Below, one piece after another: positions 47,238 through 55,847 of a DNA stretch of 64,000 bases. The notes beneath the pieces were generated by a model. It did not search any database and was not told the origin of the DNA. It saw nothing but the letters and a program-made list of their open reading frames with translations. Origin of the DNA: Aromatoleum evansii (lineage in GTDB: Bacteria > Pseudomonadota > Gammaproteobacteria > Burkholderiales > Rhodocyclaceae); contig NZ_WTVK01000024.1 in the NCBI RefSeq assembly GCF_012910805.1, positions 1 through 64,000 on the forward strand, given 5' to 3'. A program made the position numbers and the translations under genes. The stretch's first letter is position 1, and each line of letters starts with the position of its first letter.

Positions 47238-48812
47238 TTAGTGCCCTCCGTGGGCAGCGGCAGCAGCCGTGGATTTTTCGATGCGTGTGACGACGAACTC
47301 GCCAGGCGCCCGCTGTACGAACTCGAAACGCACCTTCGTGCCCGGTGCGACCCCGGCGACGAGATCCTTCGATGCGACTCCAAAGTCCATTGTCATCGCC
47401 GGCCACTGCAGCGCAGGTATGTCGCCGTGCGTCAAGGATACGGTGCCGGCCGTTGCGTCGAACGCATCAAAGGTGCCTTCGCCACGGAAGATCTGCGCGG
47501 CAGCCGACGGTCCTCCGCTCCCTGGTGCAGTGGAATCGGTGAAATTCGACAATGCGGCCTTGAGCTGGCTCTCCGAGTCGATCAGGAAGTTCGCGGACAC
47601 GACAACACGGTCGCCAGCCTTGACGCCATCCGTCACTTCGACGAACTCCTTGCCACGCTGGCCAATGCGTACCGGTTGCGGCCTGAACCGACCTTCGTCG
47701 AGTGCGATCAACACCACCTGGCGCGTGCCGTCGTCGATGACTGCGGACGTGGGCACGGTGACAAGCGGGGTCGTCGAGCCGGCTGCAAGTTCGACGTGGG
47801 CGAACATACCGGGACGCAGCAGACCGTCCCGATTGTCGAGTTCGAACCGAACCTGCGTGCTGCGTGTCTCCGTATTCAGAGTCGGGTAGAGATAACTGAC
47901 CTTCGCCTCGAAACGGCGGTCGGGCATGGCGTCGAACGCGACTGAAGCCGATTGACCGGTCTTCACGCGAGCGAGGTCGCGTTCGTAGACGTCGGCGATG
48001 ACCCAGACCTTCGACAGGTCGGCGATGCGATACACCGCCTCTCCGGGCATGAAGCGAGCCCCTTGTACGGCCTTCTTTTCGAGCACGATCCCGTTCGTCG
48101 GCGAGTGCAAAGTCTGGCGCTGCGGCACCTCGCCACTCGCGGGCGCGGCGACTTCCCAATTGCGAAGCCGCGCCCGGGTGGCGTCGGCGAGTCGGCGCGC
48201 GGCGTCGGCAGCGACGGAGTCGGTAGCTGAGCTGTCGCGCTGCAGCCGCTCGGCGATGCGCAGTTCGTCGCCAGCAGATTGCAGTTCCGGGCTGTAGATC
48301 GTGAAGAGCGCCTGGCCGCGCCGCACCGGATCGCCGACCGCATTGACATGAAGGCGCTCAATCCAGCCTTCGAAGCGTGGTGCGACATCGACGATCGCGC
48401 GCTCGTTCAGCTCGACACGTCCGGCCGCACGCACTGCCGTATCGACGATGCGCATCTCGGCGACCGCCGTCTTGACGCCAAGAGTCTGCACTCGGGCGGC
48501 GCTCACGACGACCACGCCGCTGTCGTCCGGCTCGTCATCGGCATAGACGGGGATGTAATCCATACCCATGGAATCCTTCTTGGGCACCGGCGAGGTGTCA
48601 GGGAGACCCATCGGGTTTCGGTAGTACAGAACCTTGCGCTCATCGTTCGCGCTCGACGACGTGCCATTGATGGAAGCGACCTCGTGGGAAGCAGCTGCGT
48701 GGCTCCGACCGGCTGCCACCTGTCCGTCTGCGCGGTTACCCGCCCAGTAACCGGCGCCCAACGCGAGCGCGACCGCGACCGCGGTCAATGAAAATTGAAT
48801 GCCGGGCTTCAC
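47238..48812 (-). CDS. cusB: CusB-like adaptor with C-terminal CusF domain (second copy)
   Basis: 524 residues from a GTG at 48812 that overlaps the cusC-like stop (GTGA). N-terminal anchor (SLTAVAVALALGAGYWAG), then the heavy-metal-binding segment YYRNPMGLPDTSPVPKKDSM, adaptor domains (VAPRFEGWIERLHVNAVGDP, TLHSPTNGIVLEKKAVQGAR), and a C-terminal CusF module with GTVSLTHGDIPALQWPAMTM, ending AAAHGGH. It links the CusA- and CusC-like proteins and may load Cu(I) through the fused chaperone domain. A separate cusF-like gene is also present at 50191. Confidence 0.9.
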   Translation of the reverse strand: MKPGIQFSLTAVAVALALGAGYWAGNRADGQVAAGRSHAAASHEVASINGTSSSANDERKVLYYRNPMGLPDTSPVPKKDSMGMDYIPVYADDEPDDSGVVVVSAARVQTLGVKTAVAEMRIVDTAVRAAGRVELNERAIVDVAPRFEGWIERLHVNAVGDPVRRGQALFTIYSPELQSAGDELRIAERLQRDSSATDSVAADAARRLADATRARLRNWEVAAPASGEVPQRQTLHSPTNGIVLEKKAVQGARFMPGEAVYRIADLSKVWVIADVYERDLARVKTGQSASVAFDAMPDRRFEAKVSYLYPTLNTETRSTQVRFELDNRDGLLRPGMFAHVELAAGSTTPLVTVPTSAVIDDGTRQVVLIALDEGRFRPQPVRIGQRGKEFVEVTDGVKAGDRVVVSANFLIDSESQLKAALSNFTDSTAPGSGGPSAAAQIFRGEGTFDAFDATAGTVSLTHGDIPALQWPAMTMDFGVASKDLVAGVAPGTKVRFEFVQRAPGEFVVTRIEKSTAAAAAHGGH

Positions 48813-50098
48813 GGCAGTTCTCCTGCAAATTTTTCAATCTCGGCGAGTGCCATCCGAGTGTCAATGTCGGCCTGCAGCATTGCCATCCGCGTATCGACGA
48901 GTTGGCGTTCTGCTTCAAGTACGGTGTCAAAGTCGACGCGGCCCGTTGCGAAGGCAGTGCGCGTTGCATCGCGTGTCGCCTCCGCTTGCGGCATCAGTGT
49001 CCCGCGCAACAGTTGCAGGGTTTCGTGGCCGCTCGAGTACGCGGCATACGCGGTGGCGAGCTCGCCAAGCAGCTTCGATTCGGCTGCGGCGCGCTTTGCA
49101 TCGGCGGCCGTAACCATCAGCGCCGCCTCGCGTTCGCGTGCCCGGCGGGCGGATTGCTGCAGCGGGATCATCACCTCGAACATGACGTCCCAGGATTGCT
49201 CACCGCCGCGTGGCCGATTGTTCGTCAGGCCGACGCTGAAATCAGGGTAACGGTCAAGCCAGGTACGGTCGCGTTCGATCCGGGCGGCCTCGATGCCACG
49301 CTCTTCGGCGGCAATCATCGGGTTCGTCGCACGCGCACGCTCCACCAACTCCGCGAGTGCAAGTGCCTGAGGCAGCGGTGCCGGATCCTGAGGAGGTGCA
49401 AGTTCGCTGCCTGGGGCACGCCCGAGCAGTGCGTTCAGCGCGGAAGCCATGCTGCGACGCCGCTGCTCGATGCCAACCAGCGCAAGCCGCTGCGAAGTGA
49501 TCTCGCGTTGCGCCCGCAGGACCGCCTGTTGCGGCAATAGGCCGAGGCGGTAGCGTGACAGGGTGATCTCCTCGAGGCTCTGGAGCAGCGCAAGTCCGTC
49601 GCGATTGAGCACCGCCTCACGGTCGGCCGCGTAATAGCGGAGCCAGGCGGCCTTGATCTCTGCCGTCAGATTCAGCCATGCCGCATCGCGATTCGCGCCC
49701 GCCTGATCGGCACGAGCGCCTGCCGCCTGCGCTGCCAGATCGCGCTTACCCCAGCCCGGCAGCGGCTGGATGATGCGGTAGCGCGTTTCGCCGACTTCGC
49801 CCGGAACGAGCGTGGTCGATCCGCCGCGCATCGTGTTGGTGAAATCCATCAGCTCGATCTGGAAGTTCGGATCGGGCAGTGCGCCGGCCGGGCCAACCCG
49901 CTCGCGCGCGGCTGCAGCTTCGGCACGGTCCACGGCAAACGCCGGATTGTTGAGGCGGGCCTGTTCTATCAGACCGGCAGCGTCGGTCCCGAGCGCGGCG
50001 CTCTGCCCATATGCGAGACCAGTGCCGAGACTTGCTGCAAACACGAAAATGCCCGCGGCCCTGTGCAAGGAACGCAGGCCTACATTAGGCGATTTCAT
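48809..50098 (-). CDS. cusC: CusC-like TolC-family outer-membrane channel (second copy)
   Basis: 429 residues from the ATG at 50098, which directly precedes a good signal peptide (HRAAGIFVFAASLGTGLAYG). OEP repeats include AGLIEQARLNNPAFAVDRAE, GALPDPNFQIELMDFTNTMR and WDVMFEVMIPLQQSARRARE. It is the outer-membrane channel for the CusA-like pump at 44063. A longer frame up to 50191 lacks support. It follows the CusF-like gene by 92 bp. Confidence 0.87.
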   Translation of the reverse strand: MKSPNVGLRSLHRAAGIFVFAASLGTGLAYGQSAALGTDAAGLIEQARLNNPAFAVDRAEAAAARERVGPAGALPDPNFQIELMDFTNTMRGGSTTLVPGEVGETRYRIIQPLPGWGKRDLAAQAAGARADQAGANRDAAWLNLTAEIKAAWLRYYAADREAVLNRDGLALLQSLEEITLSRYRLGLLPQQAVLRAQREITSQRLALVGIEQRRRSMASALNALLGRAPGSELAPPQDPAPLPQALALAELVERARATNPMIAAEERGIEAARIERDRTWLDRYPDFSVGLTNNRPRGGEQSWDVMFEVMIPLQQSARRAREREAALMVTAADAKRAAAESKLLGELATAYAAYSSGHETLQLLRGTLMPQAEATRDATRTAFATGRVDFDTVLEAERQLVDTRMAMLQADIDTRMALAEIEKFAGELP

Positions 50099-50190
50099 CG
50101 GAAAAGGGCTGAGAGTGGCGGCCAGAGTCGATCGATGGTACGACAGTTGAAACGGGAGTCGGCACGGCATCCAACTCCCGCTGAGCAGCA

Positions 50191-50544
50191 TCAGTTCGCC
50201 GCTTCGAGTTTCATCACGGTAAACACGCCATCGACGCGTTCGGCGCGAAAGCGGACCCTGTCACCTGCCTTGACCTGCTCCAGCATTGCGGCATCATGCG
50301 CGATAAACGCCATTGTCATTGCAGGCATCCCAAGATTCTCGAGCGGACCGTGATTGATCGTGATCTTGCCGGCGGCCTTGTCAACCTTCTTGATCGTGCC
50401 GTCCGACAGCGCAGATGCGACCTCGCTGCTCGCGACGGCGGTGCTGTTGTGGTGGGAGCCGTGCTCGCTCGCAGCATAGACTGGAGCCGCACTCATGAGT
50501 GCGGCAACGAGCGCAAGGGCGGAAAGGGGCCGAAGAGCAAGCAT
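50191..50544 (-). CDS. cusF: CusF-like periplasmic copper-binding protein (second copy)
   Basis: 117 residues from the ATG at 50544 (CAGGA upstream). The signal peptide (LSALALVAALMSAAPVYAAS) is followed by a His-rich EHGSHHNST and a CusF domain: DGTIKKVDKAAGKITINHGP, LENLGMPAMTMAF. The usual metal-site Trp of CusF (NWPAMTM in the copy at 7315) is replaced by Leu-Gly (NLGMPAMTM), while His and both Met remain. It is the first gene of the nine-gene run and has a CusR-like box 72 bp upstream. Confidence 0.88.
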   Translation of the reverse strand: MLALRPLSALALVAALMSAAPVYAASEHGSHHNSTAVASSEVASALSDGTIKKVDKAAGKITINHGPLENLGMPAMTMAFIAHDAAMLEQVKAGDRVRFRAERVDGVFTVMKLEAAN

Positions 50545-50615
50545 GGAAAATCCTGTTTTCTGACGAATCACAGCTAGTATGGATAGGCAATTTGAACTGG
50601 AAGGTGACTGGAAAA

Positions 50616-50629
50616 TTACTTTTCTGTCA
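50616..50629. promoter_or_regulatory. CusR-like box of the long RND operon
   Basis: AATTACTTTTCTGTCAG: TTAC-N6-GTCA, 72 bp from the CusF-like start at 50544. Confidence 0.6.
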
Positions 50630-50649
50630 GATTTGTGTGGTTGATCCGT

Positions 50650-51159
50650 TCAGCCGTGGGAGACGATAATTGTGCCGACCATGCCAGCTTGGTAATGACC
50701 GGGGATAAGGCACGCGAAATCGAAGGTTCCTGCGCGGTTGAAGGTCCAAACGATCTCGCTGCTACCACCTGGGGCGACGTGGGTCATCCATGGCGCATCG
50801 TGCTCCATGCCAGGGAATCTCATCATCAAGTCGGCATGCTTGTCGAGTACCGGTTTCGTGCCGATGACCATTTCGTGCAGAACCCTGTCGACGTTGTGAT
50901 GAACGAAACGGATGGTCTCGCCAAGGCGGACTTCGACGCGGTCTGGCACGAAGCGCATTCCATCAGTCATGATTACCGGGATCGTGCGGCTGATCTGGTT
51001 GAAATCGCCTGCGATACCCCAGTCCTGCTGTTCAATGTTGATCGCCGTTCGCTGTGTATCGGCGTGCTTCGCGTCTCCGTGCGCAAATGAGGCCCGGCCG
51101 GCAATGAGCGAACCGGTAGCAAGCAGGGTCGTGGCAATAAACTGACGCCGGAAATTCAT
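50650..51159 (-). CDS. secreted plastocyanin/azurin-like cupredoxin
   Basis: 169 residues from the ATG at 51159. The N-terminus NFRRQFIATTLLATGSLIAG has a twin-arginine-like signal. The cupredoxin domain provides a type-1 copper site: His in RVLHEMVIG, Cys in FACLIPGHYQAGM, the following His, and the Met. Family members carry electrons or bind copper in the periplasm. It is divergent from cusRS, downstream on the minus strand of a decayed small gene, and may have shared its promoter. Confidence 0.88.
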   Translation of the reverse strand: MNFRRQFIATTLLATGSLIAGRASFAHGDAKHADTQRTAINIEQQDWGIAGDFNQISRTIPVIMTDGMRFVPDRVEVRLGETIRFVHHNVDRVLHEMVIGTKPVLDKHADLMMRFPGMEHDAPWMTHVAPGGSSEIVWTFNRAGTFDFACLIPGHYQAGMVGTIIVSHG

Positions 51160-51461
51160 TGTGACTCCATTTTCGGGGTTGGACACTACGTGCAAAACTG
51201 AGGGGGAATCCGATCGAGATCGGGATTCAATCGGTATCCCGTGTGGCCGCCGGGCTTGCGGACATCGAACCTCATCGGAGGATCGGACGCAACGGTCGCC
51301 ATGGACTGACCGCCCGCGTCGTTGGCGCGTTTCGGCTCAATCGAGACTTGCTCCGGGACGATTTTCTGGACGTTCTCGACGAGACGGCGGTGATCGACAG
51401 CAATCATAGCTGGACCCGCACCCGCCATCGCTTCAGCGGCCGTGGAGTAGCCATCTGGCAT
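51160..51461. other. gap upstream of the cupredoxin
   Basis: A 91-codon minus-strand frame (MPDGYSTAAEAMAGAGPAMI at its start) continues the decayed gene's frame after its stop, but it has no recognisable features. No gene is called. Confidence 0.4.
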
Positions 51462-51727
51462 TTAGCGCATCTGTGATTCCATTGCGTGCAGCTGCACTTC
51501 CATCAGCGCCATGCGTCGCGCTGGCTTCGGCTCCGTGCGGATCGACCTCGTGCGCTGCAATGCGCAGGCATGCCGGTTGTCGGTGTGACCTAAGCGGGTG
51601 CCGCTTGGGTAGTGTAGGAATGATGACTGTCGGGTTCCTCGGCGTATGACTTAGCCGCCAAAGCGGCAGGCATCGTGGAAGACGCCACAAGTGGAATTAC
51701 GAGGCGCATCGACATCATCGGTTTCAC
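51462..51727 (-). pseudogene. decayed small secreted protein divergent from cusR
   Basis: From a GTG at 51727 with GAGGAGG upstream, the minus strand reads [20 protein letters not shown] and [20 protein letters not shown], a good signal peptide and mature start, then hits TAG after QAAPA. After a frame change the sequence continues ALMEVQLHAMESQMR before a TAA. A stop and a frameshift indicate inactivation. The Met/Glu/Gln-rich end resembles small copper-island proteins. The CusR-like box at 51828 lies 101 bp from its start, close to the 98 bp of the czcE-like genes. Confidence 0.55.
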
Positions 51728-51827
51728 GGGATTGCCTCCTCAGGAAGGAACGGAACGGACGTCCTCGGTACGGGCCGATACATCGCAATATTGCGACCTG
51801 AAAGGTGTCAGGAGTCTGTCTCGCGAA

Positions 51828-51841
51828 TTACATCTTGGTAA
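51828..51841. promoter_or_regulatory. CusR-like box upstream of cusR
   Basis: AATTACATCTTGGTAATC contains TTAC-N6-GTAA. It lies 65 bp before the response-regulator start and faces the decayed minus-strand gene, consistent with autoregulation and divergent control. Confidence 0.65.
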
Positions 51842-51905
51842 TCTCGGTTCTATGACCGATGCGGGAAGGCAAAATGTCCTCGCATGCTTAAAGAAGAGGG
51901 CAATC

Positions 51906-52586
51906 ATGAAAATCCTGATCGTCGAGGATGAGCCGAAAACAGGCGATTACCTGCAGCAGGGGCTGGTCGAAGCCGGATTCGTCGTTGACCTGGCGCGTGA
52001 TGGGCTAGACGGTCTGCATTTGGCGCTCAACAGTGACTACGACTTGATCGTACTTGACGTGATGCTTCCGTCCCTCGATGGGTGGGGCGTACTTCGAACG
52101 GTCAGACGTAGCGGCCGTGAAATGCCAGTGCTGTTCTTGACCGCGCGTGATCAAGTGGAAGACCGGGTTCGCGGACTCGAACTCGGCGCCGACGACTATC
52201 TGGTCAAGCCCTTCGCCTTTTCCGAGTTGCTCGCACGAGTGCGCACTTTACTGCGCCGCGGAAAGGCAAAGGAGCCGGAGGTGTTCCGCGTCGGCGATCT
52301 GGAACTTGACCTCCTGCGGCGGCGCGTGACGCGTGCAGGTGTAAAGATCGACCTCACGGCGAAGGAGTTCTCCTTGCTCGAGTTGCTGCTGCGTAGGCAG
52401 GGCGAGGTATTGCCGCGATCGCTGATCGCTTCCCAAGTGTGGGACATGAATTTTGATAGCGACACGAATGTGATCGAAGTCGCGGTGCGGAGACTGAGGG
52501 CGAAGGTCGATGAACCATTCGAACCTAAACTCATCCGCACCGTTCGTGGCATGGGCTACGTCCTGGAAGCGCCGGAGGCACGGTGA
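51906..52586 (+). CDS. cusR: CusR/CopR-type response regulator
   Basis: 226 residues, OmpR family. The receiver domain ([20 protein letters not shown]) has acidic pocket residues near 7-8, the phospho-acceptor Asp51 ([14 protein letters not shown]) and the conserved Lys near 101 (DYLVKPFAF). The C-terminal winged helix runs from about residue 125 ([47 protein letters not shown]). Overall it fits the copper/silver regulators CusR/CopR. It should bind the TTAC-N6-GTAA dyads in this window. It overlaps cusS (GTGA). Confidence 0.92.
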   Translation: MKILIVEDEPKTGDYLQQGLVEAGFVVDLARDGLDGLHLALNSDYDLIVLDVMLPSLDGWGVLRTVRRSGREMPVLFLTARDQVEDRVRGLELGADDYLVKPFAFSELLARVRTLLRRGKAKEPEVFRVGDLELDLLRRRVTRAGVKIDLTAKEFSLLELLLRRQGEVLPRSLIASQVWDMNFDSDTNVIEVAVRRLRAKVDEPFEPKLIRTVRGMGYVLEAPEAR

Positions 52587-53998
52587 AATTCAGAATGCCG
52601 CTGTCGCTTACGGCCCGGCTCGCTCTGCTTTTCGCGCTGGTGGCGGCAAGCCTGCTGATTCTAATTGGTGTACTGCTTGGGCAAGCTGTCGAAGGACATT
52701 TTGGCGAGATTGATGATCATGAACTGCGCGGAAAACTCGTTCTGATCGAGAACTTGTTGCAGCGGGCGAATACGCCGCTGGCCCGGGAACAACTGCCTCA
52801 ACGCCTCGACGAGGCTTTTGTCGGGCACGACGGAATTGCAGTGTTGTTGCGTAACGGCGCCGGCGTGGTGAGCTATGCACTTCATCCGACATCCTTCGAA
52901 GATGAGCTGCTAGCACGGGGGCAGCCTGGATCAGGTGTTAGCCGTTGGAAAAAGAACGGAAGCTATTACGTGGGCCGCGCGAAAACAGTGCGCCTCCAGG
53001 GCCCTGAAGGGATGATGGAGGAGGCCAGCGTGGCGGTCGCGCTGGATGTTACCCATCACACGAAATTCCTGGAAGCAACGAGCATTCGGCTTTGGCTTGG
53101 GATTGCGCTCGCAGCAATCATCGCCGCATTGTTGGGCTGGTGGGTCGCACATGGAGGACTCGCACCATTGCGCAGAGTGACGGCCATCGCAAGTGGTTTA
53201 TCGGCAGAGCGTCTTGGAGAACGCCTCAAGGAAGGTGACGCGCCAGTCGAAGTGCGCGAACTTGTGGATGCCTTCAACGGCATGCTCGGCCGCTTGGAGT
53301 CCGCATTTCAGCGCCTGTCCGACTTCTCGGCCGATATCGCCCATGAACTTCGTACGCCAATCTCAAATTTGATGACACAGACGGCTGTATCGTTATCCCG
53401 TACGCGTAGCGAAGACGAGTATCGTGAGGTGCTGACTTCCAATCTCGAGGAGTATCAACGGATCGCTCGAATGGTCACTGACATGCTATTCCTTGCAAAA
53501 GCAGATAACGGACGCCTGCCAAATCCAAACGAACGGGTGGCTCTTGCCAACGAGGCGCGTGCATTGGCCGAATTTTATGAGGCTCTCGCGGAGGAGCGTG
53601 ATGTAAGCGTGGTAGTGCGCGGAGAGGCGACGATCAGTGGCGACCGACTCATGCTGCGGCGAGCAATTTCGAATCTGCTTTCGAATGCTCTTCGGCATTC
53701 CCGTCCTGGAAGCACAATCGAGATCGATGTCGCCGATCAAGGCTCGCACGTAACGCTCGGCGTGCGAAATCGCGGCGACACTATTCCAGTTGATCAACAA
53801 CCACGAATCTTCGAGCGCTTTCATCGGGCAAGTGCTGAACGGCAGCATCACGGCGAGGGTGCGGGGCTAGGGCTTGCCATTACACGCAGCATCGTTCAGG
53901 CCCATGGGGGGGAGGTGGACGTCGAGTCTGCCAACGGTATCACCGAGTTCCAAATCCTGCTTCCCCACACAGTAGCCAACAGACCTGTCACAGACTAG
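52583..53998 (+). CDS. cusS: CusS/CopS-type sensor histidine kinase
   Basis: 471 residues from a GTG overlapping the cusR stop. TM1 ([20 protein letters not shown]), a periplasmic sensor region of about 130 residues, TM2 ([20 protein letters not shown]) and a HAMP linker precede the kinase core. The H-box [16 protein letters not shown] places His254; the N-box is [14 protein letters not shown] and the G-box [14 protein letters not shown]. It would sense periplasmic Cu(I)/Ag(I) and phosphorylate the partner at 51906. Confidence 0.92.
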   Translation: MKFRMPLSLTARLALLFALVAASLLILIGVLLGQAVEGHFGEIDDHELRGKLVLIENLLQRANTPLAREQLPQRLDEAFVGHDGIAVLLRNGAGVVSYALHPTSFEDELLARGQPGSGVSRWKKNGSYYVGRAKTVRLQGPEGMMEEASVAVALDVTHHTKFLEATSIRLWLGIALAAIIAALLGWWVAHGGLAPLRRVTAIASGLSAERLGERLKEGDAPVEVRELVDAFNGMLGRLESAFQRLSDFSADIAHELRTPISNLMTQTAVSLSRTRSEDEYREVLTSNLEEYQRIARMVTDMLFLAKADNGRLPNPNERVALANEARALAEFYEALAEERDVSVVVRGEATISGDRLMLRRAISNLLSNALRHSRPGSTIEIDVADQGSHVTLGVRNRGDTIPVDQQPRIFERFHRASAERQHHGEGAGLGLAITRSIVQAHGGEVDVESANGITEFQILLPHTVANRPVTD

Positions 53999-54031
53999 TC
54001 CGTCCACAACCTCATTGAGAGGAAATTACCT

Positions 54032-54499
54032 ATGGTCGTCAAACTTTCACTCTCGGGCCGCGAGCGCACGTTGTTCGCCGTCGTTGCGTTGTCCGTCATG
54101 TCCGGTTTTTCGTCGGCGTTTGCCGCGCCTGAAGAAGTTACCGTATATAAGGATCCGAATTGTGGCTGTTGCGGAAAGTGGGCAGACCACATGCGGTCCC
54201 ACGGTTTTAAAGTGAAGGAAATCGCCACGCCTAGGATGGGAGAGATTAAACGTGAGGCCGGACTACCCGTGGCGCTGACCTCATGCCACACGGCAACGGT
54301 GGGCGGTTATTTCATCGAGGGTCATGTGCCCGCTGCAGATGTAAAACGCCTGCTTGCCACCAAACCACAGGTCACAGGGGTCGCCGCCCCCGGTATGCCT
54401 CAAGGGTCTCCGGGGATGGAAGGGCCGTTCCCAGCGGACCGCTACGAGGTCGTAAGCTTCGACCGAAAGGGTGTGACGACAACATTCTCCAGACACTGA
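54032..54499 (+). CDS. DUF411 metal-binding protein
   Basis: 155 residues. A signal peptide (LFAVVALSVMSGFSSAFAAP) is followed by the DUF411 domain: VTVYKDPNCGCCGKWADHMR with the CxCC motif, LTSCHTATVGGYFIEGHVPA and a Met/Pro-rich APGMPQGSPGMEG. DUF411 proteins are periplasmic and often accompany copper or silver systems; a copper-binding role is the usual suggestion. It lies 33 bp after cusS in the same direction, so it is probably co-transcribed. Confidence 0.9.
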   Translation: MVVKLSLSGRERTLFAVVALSVMSGFSSAFAAPEEVTVYKDPNCGCCGKWADHMRSHGFKVKEIATPRMGEIKREAGLPVALTSCHTATVGGYFIEGHVPAADVKRLLATKPQVTGVAAPGMPQGSPGMEGPFPADRYEVVSFDRKGVTTTFSRH

Positions 54500-54701
54500 G
54501 CGACTTTCTTCACCCCGCGCCATCAGGGAGGGCGCCGAGTAAGGCGTGGCGCGGCCGCGTCGAGCAGTTCCAGGGTAACTCGATCGCGCCAGGCCTCGTG
54601 ATCGAGTCGTCATGTATCGTATTGGTCCTGACGAGGCAAACCCGCACGCTTCGGGCGTTGATGCGTCGCAATACCCTGCGGCGTCCTGCGCGACAAGCGC
54701 A

Positions 54702-55082
54702 TCAATTGAATTCCTCGTCATCAGGCGTTGATGGGCTGCGTTTCGGGATGGGCGCGTTACAGTCCTTGAAATTCACGTAGACCTTGTCGCCGACCTGCAA
54801 TTTCGAGTCAGCAGGCAACTTCGCGGCGCGCGCATAGGGATGTCCATTGCGCAAGAGCGCGACCATCACATACCGATCGTTGCCGTCAGTGTCCGACGCC
54901 TCGGTCCTGCAGTCGTAGTACGACGGCCGCTTCAGACTTTTCGCCGGGCCGATCTCGACGACGGTTCCTTTGCGCCACCCGTCACCCTGCGAGTATTTCC
55001 CTTCAAACACCGTGGGGCTGGTCGCACATCCGGCCAGTCCACCGAGGGCTACAACAACCATTCCTGCCGCAAGTACTTTCAT
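54702..55082 (-). CDS. small outer-membrane-type lipoprotein
   Basis: 126 residues from the ATG at 55082 (GGAGGTGACCC upstream). A lipoprotein signal (AAGMVVVALGGLAGCATSPT) gives Cys at about residue 18 after cleavage. The mature chain includes WRKGTVVEIGPAKSLKRPSY, RYVMVALLRNGHPYARAAKL and KLQVGDKVYVNFKDCNAPIP, suggesting a small beta-barrel (SH3- or OB-like). Two Cys in the chain could form a disulfide. No named family recognised. Confidence 0.75.
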   Translation of the reverse strand: MKVLAAGMVVVALGGLAGCATSPTVFEGKYSQGDGWRKGTVVEIGPAKSLKRPSYYDCRTEASDTDGNDRYVMVALLRNGHPYARAAKLPADSKLQVGDKVYVNFKDCNAPIPKRSPSTPDDEEFN

Positions 55083-55147
55083 TGGGTCACCTCCATAGCA
55101 CAAGGAATGGCTGCCCGCGGCGACGTGCTGCGGGCAGCCGGACAAAG

Positions 55148-55450
55148 TCACTTCAGCGTGAAACGCGCGGTGGTGGTCGGCTTGCCCGGCAGGGTGACGA
55201 CCGCCACCAGCTTGGTGCCGGCGCCCACCTTGAAGTTGCCCTTGGCCTCCAGCCGGTCGCCGGCGGGTTTGAGTTCGACTTCCTGCTTGTCGGCGCCCGC
55301 GAGCAACGTGAGCTTCGCGCCGCCGTTGGTTACATCGGCCGGCTTGCCGTGATCGCGCAGGTGCAGCTGAATGAGGTCGTGCTTGGCGACGAGTTCGAGA
55401 TCCAAGTCCTTCCGGTCGCCTGTTGCAACTGCTACCGGCGGCGATGGCAA
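55148..55450 (-). pseudogene. truncated copy of the small RND-operon periplasmic protein (family D)
   Basis: The frame DLDLELVAKHDLIQLHLRDH, GKP, KLTLLAGADKQEVELKPAGD, LEAKGNFKVGAGTKLVAVVT and LPGKPTTTARFTLK follows 37423-37803 closely to its last residues, including the ending ARF-x-(I/L)K. The signal peptide and mature N-terminus are missing: upstream only a weak TTG (55450) and unrelated sequence are found. It is probably a 5'-truncated duplicate, unlikely to be exported. Confidence 0.75.
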
Positions 55451-55478
55451 AAGGAATAACTCATTTTGCTAGCGTTTC

Positions 55479-55847
55479 TTAACAGCCTCGTCTGTGGTGC
55501 CGATGTTCCGGGGATGTATCTCCAGAGGGGGCGGTAACCGCAAATCGCTCTGGTGAGGCCTCAAAGCTCTCGCGATTCTCACGCGTCGCGAAGTAATACG
55601 TTCGGCCCTTATAGACACAGGTGACCGCATGGAGCACCTGAACCGGTCGACCGCTCACGGGGTCGATTGCCGACTCCGCGCGCGGCCCCTGATCGCCCGC
55701 AGTCGGGCTGTGCGCCCCGTGCTCTTCAGAACGTCCGTGGCCATATGACCTGCGACCGCCACCACAGCCCATACCTCCGCGGCTCATCATGGCGAACACC
55801 CCCACCAGCAGAAGTACCCAGATCCAGTTTTGAGATAGCCACTCCAT
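55479..55847 (-). CDS. YHS-like membrane-anchored protein (copy 2)
   Basis: 122 residues from the ATG at 55847 (TGAGCATT upstream; the longer frame is rejected because the helix should be N-terminal). Anchor (QNWIWVLLLVGVFAMMSRGG), a His/Gly stretch (YGHGRSEEHGAHS), then AIDPVSGRPVQVLHAVTCVY, TYYFATRENRESFEASPERF and RHHRRGC. It is a paralogue of 26354-26749 with the same Ser-for-Cys replacement in DPVSG and the same C-terminal HRRxGC. A TGAC-N6-GTCA dyad lies 179 bp upstream. Confidence 0.82.
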   Translation of the reverse strand: MEWLSQNWIWVLLLVGVFAMMSRGGMGCGGGRRSYGHGRSEEHGAHSPTAGDQGPRAESAIDPVSGRPVQVLHAVTCVYKGRTYYFATRENRESFEASPERFAVTAPSGDTSPEHRHHRRGC

